Part shown: positions 1 through 6,094 of the stretch, in pieces
Position numbering within the stretch: position 1 is the first letter of the stretch
How the letters are laid out: each line of letters starts with the position of its first letter
Assembly (NCBI GenBank): GCA_964569715.1
Contig: CAZMUD010000065.1
Coordinates: 1 to 6,268, forward strand
DNA length: 6,268 nucleotides
Reading direction: 5' to 3'
DNA from: CAZMUD01 sp964569715
GTDB taxonomy: Bacteria > Chloroflexota > Dehalococcoidia > Dehalococcoidales > UBA2162
The notes under the pieces: generated by a model
The model's database searches: none
Seen by the model: only the letters and a program-made list of their open reading frames with translations
Told to the model about the DNA's origin: nothing
Made by a program: the position numbers and the translations under genes

Positions 1-55
1 TCATGATTGGTTTACCGAAAATCGTGACAAGATAGAAGAAAGTGCCAGGTTCTGA
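1..55 (+). CDS. C-terminal tail of an upstream gene, possibly an NAD-dependent sugar epimerase/dehydratase (partial)
   Basis: An open frame enters from the left edge (first full codon at base 2) and ends at TGA 53-55. It encodes 17 residues ending in a charged, amphipathic tail (HDWFTENRDKIEESARF). The other two forward frames stop early or give no sensible tail. The 21-base distance to the next gene is typical of an operon. From memory, a tail of the type W-F-x-E-N-x-x-K-I-E-x-S-A resembles the C-terminal helix of some extended-SDR nucleotide-sugar epimerases/dehydratases, which would fit this sugar locus. Seventeen residues are too few to prove it. That a real gene ends here is moderately likely; the family assignment is a weak inference. 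Confidence 0.45.
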   Translation, partial: HDWFTENRDKIEESARF

Positions 56-76
56 AACTTAGGGGGGTGATATAAA

Positions 77-1147
77 ATGCCAGACAAGCTCAAAGTTGGC
101 ATAGTAGGCTGTGGTCTTATTGCCAAGAAAAGACACATACCGATATTTATGAAATTAAAGAAGAAAGTTGATGTTCGTGCCGTTTGTGATAGAAACGAAA
201 GCCTCGCCCGGCAGGCTGCAGCAGAATATGGCATACCTAGCATTTATCGAGACTCCGCGGAGATGCTCTCAAGGGAAGGTTTGGACATAATTGATATTTG
301 TACGCCACCACAAATACACACCCCACTGGCGCTGGAGGGTATTGAGCATGGGTGCCATATATTGATGGAAAAGCCCATGGCACTTAAGGTCTCCGAGTGT
401 GACGAAGTGATTGAAGCGTCCCGTAAAAATGGGGTAAAGGTGTGCGTAATCCATAACATGATGTTTTTCCCGCCGTTGCTTAAGGCCAGGCGGCTTGTTA
501 CCGAAGGCGCTATCGGCGAATTTATCGGTATGAGAGTTTTCATATCTGACCATAGAGATTTTGCATTGTTGAAAAAAGAAGATTGGGCCCATAATTTACC
601 GGGGGGCGTGCTTGAAGAATCAGTGGCTCATCCTATCTATATCTCTCTGGCTTTTTTGGAACATGTAAAAGACGTAGATATCTGGGCTAAAAACTTCTTA
701 GAACATCCATGGACCCCTTTCGATGAGTTCAGAATAGAACTGGAAGGGGAAAAGGCTATGAGTTCCATAGTTAAGTCCTATGCTAGTAATAATTGGGGTG
801 CCCTCGTTGATATTCTGGGTACTGAAGGGGCTTTACACCTGGACCTTCAAAGCATGCTACTGATTCATCATAAAAGCAAGTCATCGATGAAACCCATCAC
901 CATTGCTGGTTATTCACTGAATGATGCTTATCAAATAGTAAGGGGTATAGCCACAAATACCTTTAAAGTAATGACAGGGAGGGCAAAGCTTGGTCAGGAT
1001 ATCATCATTGAAAAGTTTGTTGATAGTATCCTGAATAATCATCAGCCACCAGTAACTGCTGAAGAAGGAAGGGAGACGACTAGAGTCATGGAAATGGTGG
1101 TCAAGAAATTACTTGAGAAGTATGGCATGTCTGCAGAGAGGCAGTGA
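77..1147 (+). CDS. Gfo/Idh/MocA family NAD(P)-dependent oxidoreductase
   Basis: Predicted cytoplasmic sugar dehydrogenase/reductase of 356 residues, a normal length for the family. The N-terminal Rossmann fold starts at once (VGIVGCGLIA, residues 7-16, with the G-x-G-x-x-A dinucleotide loop). The second strand ends in VCDRN (36-40), and strand DICTPP (73-78) follows. The hallmark EKP motif is at 98-100, with K99 as the expected catalytic lysine. The C-terminal alpha/beta domain carries GGVLEESVAH (176-185), where E181 and H185 occupy the places of the usual D-x-x-x-H active-site pair. The ATG start has a strong Shine-Dalgarno sequence (GGGGGGTGA, 62-70) six bases upstream, and the protein begins just before the first beta strand. 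In polysaccharide loci such enzymes oxidise or reduce nucleotide sugars, for example WlbA-type 3-oxidation, but the substrate cannot be read from sequence. The stop lies one base before the favoured start of the next gene. The family call is secure; the substrate is unknown. Confidence 0.93.
   Translation: MPDKLKVGIVGCGLIAKKRHIPIFMKLKKKVDVRAVCDRNESLARQAAAEYGIPSIYRDSAEMLSREGLDIIDICTPPQIHTPLALEGIEHGCHILMEKPMALKVSECDEVIEASRKNGVKVCVIHNMMFFPPLLKARRLVTEGAIGEFIGMRVFISDHRDFALLKKEDWAHNLPGGVLEESVAHPIYISLAFLEHVKDVDIWAKNFLEHPWTPFDEFRIELEGEKAMSSIVKSYASNNWGALVDILGTEGALHLDLQSMLLIHHKSKSSMKPITIAGYSLNDAYQIVRGIATNTFKVMTGRAKLGQDIIIEKFVDSILNNHQPPVTAEEGRETTRVMEMVVKKLLEKYGMSAERQ
1136..1141 (+). promoter_or_regulatory. 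Shine-Dalgarno sequence that decides the start of the CapK-like ligase
   Basis: GAGAGG lies inside the last codons of the oxidoreductase gene, seven bases before a TTG at 1149. The upstream stop TGA (1145-1147) sits between the two, giving a stop/one base/start arrangement suited to ribosome re-initiation. The other in-frame candidates, TTG 1113 and ATG 1122, have no comparably placed purine-rich site. Confidence 0.6.
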
Positions 1148-1148
1148 A

Positions 1149-2540
1149 TTGCTAAAACGGCTTTACAATGGTGATTCTATTACGGCTAAAGCCATCCGAC
1201 TGCTGGCATACTATGGGACTTTCAGACATACCTATAACTTTTTACAAAAATCTCAGTGGTGGAGTCAGCATCAGTTAGAGGAATACCAGCTAAGGCAATT
1301 AAGTAAGCTGTTAGAGCATGCCTATAAAAATGTGCCTTACTACAGAAGGGTTTTTGATAACCGGGGACTGAAGCCGCAAGATATTCAGGATTTTAATGAT
1401 TTACGGAAGCTGCCATTTCTAACCAAGGAGATTATAAGGGATAATTTGGATGACCTTAAAGCCAGAAACTATTCTCCACAAAGGTTTGAATATGTGGCCA
1501 CAAGTGGCTCGACTGGCACACCCTTAGGTTTTTACTATGAACGAGGTGTTACACGTGCCCGAGAGTGGGCATTTATGAAACTACAGTGGGACAGGGTTGG
1601 ATATAGATTCAGGGATAAGTGTGTTATGTTGAGAGGTAATGTCGTTAGTTCGGCAAGTAAAGGTAGATTTTGGGAGTATACCTTATTTGGCAGGTGGCTT
1701 ATCTTATCATCGTACCACACGACGGATGAGAATCTACCAGTATATATCCAAAAAATAAGAAAATTTAAGCCAAAATATATCCAAGCCTTTCCTTCAGCAA
1801 TCACTATCCTGGCCCGGTATATGAAAGAACATAACATCGAGCCTTTCCCTAGTATAAAGGCGATATTGTGTGCCTCGGAGAATTTATACCCAGGACAACG
1901 AGAATTATTAGAAGATGTATTTCAATGCCGGGTCTATAGCTGGTATGGACAGGCAGAAAACGTGGTCTTAGCTGGGGAATGTGAGAAGAGCACTTACTAC
2001 CATATCTTCCCTGAATATGGAGTAACTGAATTAATCAGAGAGGATGGTAGCTCAGTAAGGAATGAAAATGAGGTTGGGATAATCGTGGGGACGGGATTTA
2101 ATAACTTTGCGATGCCGTTGATTAGGTATAAGACAGACGACCTTGGAACTAAGATTTGTGGTAAGTGCAGTTGTAATAGAGAGTATTGTTTACTAACGGG
2201 TATTGAGGGAAAGTGGGTACAGGAATTCATTATTACCCAAAATGATAGACCCATCTCCATAACTTCTCTCAATATGCACTCGGATGTTTACGATAATGTC
2301 AGGCAGTTCCAATTTTACCAAGAGAAAAAAGAAGAAGTAGTTTTTAATGTGGTAAAGAAAGAAAGCTATACGGATAGGGACACGGAGTATATCCGTAGAG
2401 AGCTACTAAAGAAACTGGGCGATGATATAAACCTCGTTATTCGTTTCGTGGACCATATCCCCCGCACGCAAAGCGGAAAATACAAGTTTTTGATTCAGAA
2501 GCTGCCCGTTAAGTTTGGAGATTGGCAAAGTCGGGGGTAG
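1149..2540 (+). CDS. PaaK/CapK-type adenylate-forming ligase (phenylacetate-CoA ligase family)
   Basis: A cytoplasmic ANL-superfamily enzyme of 463 residues from TTG 1149. The same frame is open to TTG 1113 (475 residues) and has ATG 1122; I prefer 1149 because of the Shine-Dalgarno site at 1136-1141. Core motifs appear in order (1149 numbering). The Ser/Thr/Gly-rich ATP loop ATSGSTGTPLGF is at 117-128. YGQAE (266-270) stands for the usual Y-G-x-T-E. RYKTDD (326-331) carries the ribose-binding aspartate. The hinge GIEGK is at 351-355. The C-terminal PRTQSGK (438-444) has the catalytic lysine K444. All catalytic elements are present, so it should activate a carboxylate as an acyl-adenylate and perhaps pass it to CoA. 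A Cys cluster (337, 340, 342, 347) may bind metal. CapK-like members of polysaccharide loci have no firmly established substrate. Phenylacetate catabolism is unlikely, since no paa genes are nearby and glycan genes flank it. Confidence 0.9.
   Translation: MLKRLYNGDSITAKAIRLLAYYGTFRHTYNFLQKSQWWSQHQLEEYQLRQLSKLLEHAYKNVPYYRRVFDNRGLKPQDIQDFNDLRKLPFLTKEIIRDNLDDLKARNYSPQRFEYVATSGSTGTPLGFYYERGVTRAREWAFMKLQWDRVGYRFRDKCVMLRGNVVSSASKGRFWEYTLFGRWLILSSYHTTDENLPVYIQKIRKFKPKYIQAFPSAITILARYMKEHNIEPFPSIKAILCASENLYPGQRELLEDVFQCRVYSWYGQAENVVLAGECEKSTYYHIFPEYGVTELIREDGSSVRNENEVGIIVGTGFNNFAMPLIRYKTDDLGTKICGKCSCNREYCLLTGIEGKWVQEFIITQNDRPISITSLNMHSDVYDNVRQFQFYQEKKEEVVFNVVKKESYTDRDTEYIRRELLKKLGDDINLVIRFVDHIPRTQSGKYKFLIQKLPVKFGDWQSRG
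2533..2537 (+). promoter_or_regulatory. Ribosome binding site for the CapA-like gene (GTG start)
   Basis: GGGGG in the last codons of the ligase gene lies nine bases before GTG 2547. An in-frame TAG at 2538-2540 rules out any start further upstream, so GTG 2547 is the first possible conventional start. The protein begins its first beta strand within a few residues, so a later start would cut the fold. Confidence 0.5.
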
Positions 2541-2546
2541 TGTCTG

Positions 2547-3620
2547 GTGAGTACATTAAGGTTGATAGCTGTTGGCGATATTTCGCTTCAAACACAAAAC
2601 AACCGGCATCCCTTTGAGAATGTAAGAGGGATTTTCAAGGGTAAGGATATTCTGTTCGGGAACCTAGAGACCGCTCTATCGAATCGAGGAAGAAAGGTGG
2701 AACAAGCGGTTCTGCTTCATTCAGCTCCCGAAAAGGTGAAATATCTCACAGACGCTAGCTTCGATGTGCTCAACATCGCCAATAACCATATATTGGATTT
2801 AGGCGTGGAGGGATTCAGGGATACTCTGGATACGTTACGCAGAAATGGTTTGACATTTATTGGCGCTAGCGATAATAAATGCACTTCAAGTTATGCCATT
2901 GTAGAGAAGAATGGAATAAAGGTAGGATTCCTTGGTTACACAATAGGACGTTTTAAGGTGCCTCAAGGCATATCCATAAACAAACTCGGGGGGAACAGAG
3001 TACTCAACGACATTGAGTCTATTAAAGAGAATTGCGACTTTGTCGTCGTTTCCCTACACTGGGGCACTGAAAATGTTTCCTATCCCTCGCCTAAGCAAAT
3101 AGACCTAGCCCATAAATTAGTTGACCACGGTGCTACCCTTATTCTAGGCCATCACCCTCATGTAATTCAGGGAATAGAAGAATACAAAAACGGTCTAATT
3201 GCCTACTCTCTAGGTAATTTCCAATTTGACCCCAAACTATCTCAGAGCAAGACAAACGACTCCGTCATACTCAGTGTGAACTTTAATAAGGACGGGTTAA
3301 AGGGCTACGATGTTCTTCCTGTTGTGATAGACGCCGATTTCCTACCCTGCGAAGTTGAAGGTCAACAGAAAGATAAGCTCTTGCGCTTTTTCACCAACAT
3401 CTCTCGCCCTATAAGAAATGGAGAGATAACCAATAGATGGTGGTTTGGCGAAATTTGTGGTGAATACCTATCAGGAAATATGAGAAACTATAAAGTAAGA
3501 ATAAGAAGGTATGGTATTCGACATCTTCTGGAATGTATGGTCTGGTTTATTTCACCATTCTGCCTGAGATGCTATGTAGCAATCATAGAGCGAAGGATTA
3601 GAGGAGGAAGACCTAGCTAG
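2547..3620 (+). CDS. CapA family (PGA_cap) metallophosphatase-fold protein
   Basis: A 357-residue protein with the full CapA/PGA_cap signature set: AVGDI (8-12, D11), FGNLET (37-42, E41), NIANNH (76-81), SLHWGTE (169-175), GHHPHVIQG (201-209) and YSLGNF (220-225). These Asp/Glu/Asn/His residues match the metal-ligand pattern of calcineurin-like phosphoesterase folds, so it probably binds a dinuclear metal centre. Classical CapA/PgsA proteins of poly-gamma-glutamate systems are membrane-anchored at the N-terminus. This one begins directly in strand 1 and shows no signal peptide or N-terminal membrane segment. Instead the C-terminus (about 327-347) is hydrophobic and Cys-rich between basic clusters, which might associate with membrane. 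No CapB or CapC ligase genes are visible, so poly-glutamate synthesis is not supported; a role in glycan assembly or modification with the adjacent CapK-like ligase is inferred. The start is GTG, six bases after the ligase stop. The family is secure, the reaction unknown. Confidence 0.92.
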   Translation: MSTLRLIAVGDISLQTQNNRHPFENVRGIFKGKDILFGNLETALSNRGRKVEQAVLLHSAPEKVKYLTDASFDVLNIANNHILDLGVEGFRDTLDTLRRNGLTFIGASDNKCTSSYAIVEKNGIKVGFLGYTIGRFKVPQGISINKLGGNRVLNDIESIKENCDFVVVSLHWGTENVSYPSPKQIDLAHKLVDHGATLILGHHPHVIQGIEEYKNGLIAYSLGNFQFDPKLSQSKTNDSVILSVNFNKDGLKGYDVLPVVIDADFLPCEVEGQQKDKLLRFFTNISRPIRNGEITNRWWFGEICGEYLSGNMRNYKVRIRRYGIRHLLECMVWFISPFCLRCYVAIIERRIRGGRPS

Positions 3621-3687
3621 CAAGGGGGTAGACCTAAGAAATTATAAGTGCACTAGAAAGAAGCAACCTTCAATGTGAGGCAAAGAT

Positions 3688-4899
3688 ATGAACATACTTA
3701 TGGTAGGTACCAATCCTGACCTTATTACAAAGGAGGGCGGTGCGACAGTAAGGCGCAGAAAGTTAGCTGTGTTATTTTCGCACAATAACGACATAGTTTA
3801 TCTGGATGCACTCCCCAAATATGATAAAGGCATAAATATCAAGTCGAACCATTTCAGCGACGCTGCTCTTAAAGCCTACTATTTTAAGCAGTTATTTATC
3901 TTTGGAAAATGCGCGCAGATGCTTACTGATCTGAATATTGCTTTCCTTCTAAGAATTAAGGATATTGTTAAAAGGGAGAAAATAGACCTAATTTGCATAA
4001 CACATCCCTTTGGCGTAATCTCAACCAGCCTTACTTGTCCCCATACTCCAGTGGTCTATGATGCTCATGGTATTATATCTGAACACGCTAAATTATATGT
4101 TGAACGACTCAAAATGGACTTCAAGGTAGTGAGGGTTCCACTTATCAACAAAATTGTCAAATGGCTGCTGCTAAATTATATACGTTTGTTAGAGCGTTTG
4201 ACCTGTCAGAGAGCCAAACATGTTATAGCTATTACTAAGCTAGATAGGCAGAGACTAATAGAAAAATATACCTTAGACAGGAATAAAATTACTGCCATCC
4301 CGGTATGGATGACCGTAGATAACTTCAACAAGGTATTCTCTAAGCGGAAAGAATCGGCAAAAAGCTTCAAAATCAATATTATATTCCTTGGCATTTATCG
4401 CCATCCGGCTAACTATGAAGCATTCAAATTGATCGAAGATTACATAGCTCCCGAGGTTAAAAAATATAATGCCAATATTGAATTCATCTTGGCAGGTACA
4501 GATGTGCCTCAGTTTGAGAAGGAAAATCTTAAATCAGTGGGATACGTAGAGGATTTATCTGCTACTTTAAGAGATTCGGACATTGCAATAGTACCAATTC
4601 TGCAGGGAACAGGTGTAAGAGTGAAAATATTAGATTATATGGCGGCTGGATTACCTATCATTACTACAAAACAAGCCATTCAAGGCATTGAGGCTGAAAA
4701 TGGTAAACATGCCATTATTTTGAACGCAGTTGATGATAATTTTATCAATGCTATTTTGAGTTTAGCCGGTGATAAACAAAGAAGGGAAATGCTGGGTAAA
4801 AATGCCATGGAGTTCATTAAAAAAGAGTACAACCGCGCAAACATACAAAGTAAGCTGGACAAAATGCTAATCAAGATAAAAGGTGGCGTGAAAAATTGA
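3688..4899 (+). CDS. GT4-like (GT-B fold) glycosyltransferase
   Basis: A 403-residue retaining-type glycosyltransferase of GT-B architecture, acting in the cytoplasm or at the inner membrane face. The N-terminal domain starts MNILMVGTNPD with a GGA loop at 17-19 (TKEGGATVRR) and contains VVYDAHG (122-128). A hydrophobic and basic stretch (about 147-170, with KWLLLNYIRLL) could dock on membrane. The donor-binding domain has FLGIYRHPANYEA (233-245) and QGTGVRVKILDYMAAGLPIITT (306-327), then an IQGIE (331-335) loop. This matches the Glyco_trans_1_4-like subfamily, which usually reads G-S-G-x-R-x-K-x-L-E; here the usual glutamate is D316. ATG 3688 has Shine-Dalgarno GTGAGG (3675-3680) seven bases upstream. 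It follows the largest gap in the window (67 bases, no clear promoter or terminator seen) and is visibly richer in A+T than its neighbours. Its stop overlaps the next start by four bases. Donor and acceptor cannot be predicted. Confidence 0.9.
   Translation: MNILMVGTNPDLITKEGGATVRRRKLAVLFSHNNDIVYLDALPKYDKGINIKSNHFSDAALKAYYFKQLFIFGKCAQMLTDLNIAFLLRIKDIVKREKIDLICITHPFGVISTSLTCPHTPVVYDAHGIISEHAKLYVERLKMDFKVVRVPLINKIVKWLLLNYIRLLERLTCQRAKHVIAITKLDRQRLIEKYTLDRNKITAIPVWMTVDNFNKVFSKRKESAKSFKINIIFLGIYRHPANYEAFKLIEDYIAPEVKKYNANIEFILAGTDVPQFEKENLKSVGYVEDLSATLRDSDIAIVPILQGTGVRVKILDYMAAGLPIITTKQAIQGIEAENGKHAIILNAVDDNFINAILSLAGDKQRREMLGKNAMEFIKKEYNRANIQSKLDKMLIKIKGGVKN
4881..4886 (+). promoter_or_regulatory. 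Shine-Dalgarno sequence for the second glycosyltransferase (TTG start)
   Basis: AGGTGG lies nine bases before TTG 4896, within the last codons of the preceding glycosyltransferase. Start and stop overlap as TTGA (4896-4899), a variant of the classic ATGA coupling junction. Residues 2-7 of the product already form the first beta strand, so a later start is unlikely. Confidence 0.6.
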
Positions 4900-6068
4900 A
4901 AATACTGCAAGTGAGCGGATATTTGCTCATTAGTGCCTTTGGCGGTGAGCCAGCAAAAGAAATATATGGATTATCCAAAGCGTTATTTGACCGAGGTCAT
5001 GAGGTGACCATCTATGCTACAGATGCCTTAAATAAGGGGAGGAAATTGAAATATCGAACTCAGACCCTTAACATGCACGGGGTCAGAGTCTGCGAATTCA
5101 AGGACTTGTCAGCTAGACTGGGACGGAGATACCCCATTCATTTTGCCCCGGCGATGATTCCCCTGATGTCGAAGGAAGCAGTAGCGTTTGATATTATCCA
5201 CTTGAATCAGTACCCTACATTTCCGAATATAGTTGCCCATCACTATGCCCAGAAACATCACGTTCCCTACGTGCTCCAAGCCCACGGCTCACTTCCTGGA
5301 GCAATGGGAAACCATGGTTTGAGACAGGCGTATGATTTCCTTTGGGGGCGAAGAATTTTAAAAGACGCTTATCGCCTTATTGCAGTAAGCCCGATGGAGG
5401 CTGAGCAATATAGAAACATAGGAATAGATGAAGAAAAAATTGAGATTGTTCCCAATGGAATTAATGTGTCTGAATTTGATAATCTGCCTGAGAGGGGGGA
5501 GTTTAGAAGAAAGCACAATTTGGCTAGCGACCAGAAAATAGTTCTTTTTCTGGGTAGAATACACAAAATCAAGGGGCTTGACCTGCTGGCAAGAGCATTT
5601 GCTGACCTTTCAAAGCCTTTAGACGATGCTAAACTGGTAATTGTCGGCCCTGATTATGGGTATTTATCTTCTCTAAAGAAATTGATAACCGATTTGGAAA
5701 TTAGCGATAGGGTCTTATTCACTGGCCCACTTTATGGGCAGGAAAAATTGGAAGCCTATGTTGATAGTGATGTATATGTTTTACCGTCATTTTATGAAAT
5801 ATTTAGCATAACAGTTCTTGAAGCCTGTGCCTGTGGCACACCGGTAATAGTAACTGACCAGTGTGGCTTGGCCGATGTCATCAATGGCCAGGCAGGGATT
5901 GTTGTTCCTTGCGACAAAGAGCAGCTACGGCATGCCCTTCAGCATATGCTGGATGATGACCAGATGAGGCTGCAATTCAGTGAAAAGGGTAAATTATTGG
6001 TGCGTGGGAAATTTAACTGGGAGAAAGTAGCTGAGCAAATAGAGAGTGTATATGAGGAGGTTATATAA
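4896..6068 (+). CDS. Glycosyltransferase family 4 (GT-B fold, retaining)
   Basis: A 390-residue enzyme, the usual length for GT4. The N-terminal acceptor domain begins MKILQVSGYL with the glycine pair of the substrate loop at 16-17 (FGGEPAKEIYGLSKAL) and has LQAHGSLPG (127-135). The linker carries VSPMEAEQY (164-172) and VPNGIN (185-190). The donor domain opens with LFLGRIHKIKGLDLL (217-231), with R221 and K226 at the usual phosphate-contacting positions. The signature E-x7-E is intact (E301 and E309 in SFYEIFSITVLEACACGTPVI), followed by GLADVI. All hallmarks of an active nucleotide-sugar-dependent retaining transferase are present. There is no membrane segment, so it is probably a peripheral protein. 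The TTG start overlaps the previous stop by four bases, which suggests coupled, balanced expression of the two transferases and successive steps on the same glycan (inference). The specific sugar is unknown. Confidence 0.94.
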   Translation: MKILQVSGYLLISAFGGEPAKEIYGLSKALFDRGHEVTIYATDALNKGRKLKYRTQTLNMHGVRVCEFKDLSARLGRRYPIHFAPAMIPLMSKEAVAFDIIHLNQYPTFPNIVAHHYAQKHHVPYVLQAHGSLPGAMGNHGLRQAYDFLWGRRILKDAYRLIAVSPMEAEQYRNIGIDEEKIEIVPNGINVSEFDNLPERGEFRRKHNLASDQKIVLFLGRIHKIKGLDLLARAFADLSKPLDDAKLVIVGPDYGYLSSLKKLITDLEISDRVLFTGPLYGQEKLEAYVDSDVYVLPSFYEIFSITVLEACACGTPVIVTDQCGLADVINGQAGIVVPCDKEQLRHALQHMLDDDQMRLQFSEKGKLLVRGKFNWEKVAEQIESVYEEVI

Positions 6069-6083
6069 CTCTAGAGCGTTATT

Positions 6084-6089
6084 GAGGTG
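6084..6089 (+). promoter_or_regulatory. Ribosome binding site fixing the TTG start of the last gene
   Basis: GAGGTG lies five bases before TTG 6095. An in-frame TGA at 6083-6085 bounds the frame, and TTG 6095 is the first ATG/GTG/TTG after it; the next ATG is at codon 21. The site lies in the 26-base gap after the glycosyltransferase stop. Confidence 0.6.
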
Positions 6090-6094
6090 TAAGA

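Noticed and set aside
1..592. Reverse-strand open frames of 80-107 codons (1-243, 244-543, 269-592)
   Set aside because: They lie wholly or mostly opposite the well-supported oxidoreductase gene, have no recognisable motif or ribosome binding site, and read as shadow frames.
1535..2272. Reverse-strand open frames of about 91-100 codons opposite the ligase gene
   Set aside because: The forward strand encodes unmistakable adenylation motifs across the same bases; the reverse products are low-complexity and show no domain signature.
1149..2540. Phenylacetate catabolism (paaK) as the role of the ligase
   Set aside because: No other paa genes are present and the neighbours are glycan-synthesis genes. 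Family resemblance alone does not support phenylacetate as substrate.
3601..3607. GAGGAGG resembling a Shine-Dalgarno sequence at the end of the CapA-like gene
   Set aside because: It encodes part of the basic C-terminal tail, and no ATG, GTG or TTG follows at 5-12 bases. The downstream gene has its own site at 3675-3680.
2547..3620. Poly-gamma-glutamate capsule synthesis
   Set aside because: The CapA homologue has no CapB/PgsB ligase or CapC/PgsC partner in the window and lacks the usual N-terminal anchor.
3621..3687. Possible promoter, terminator or small RNA in the largest gap
   Set aside because: I find only a 4-base-pair hairpin (GAAG/CTTC near 3660-3671), no T-run after a stable stem, and no convincing -35/-10 pair. 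Nothing beyond the ribosome binding site can be supported.
6054..6060. GAGGAGG in the last codons of the second glycosyltransferase
   Set aside because: No start codon follows at a useful distance, and the next gene has its own site at 6084-6089.
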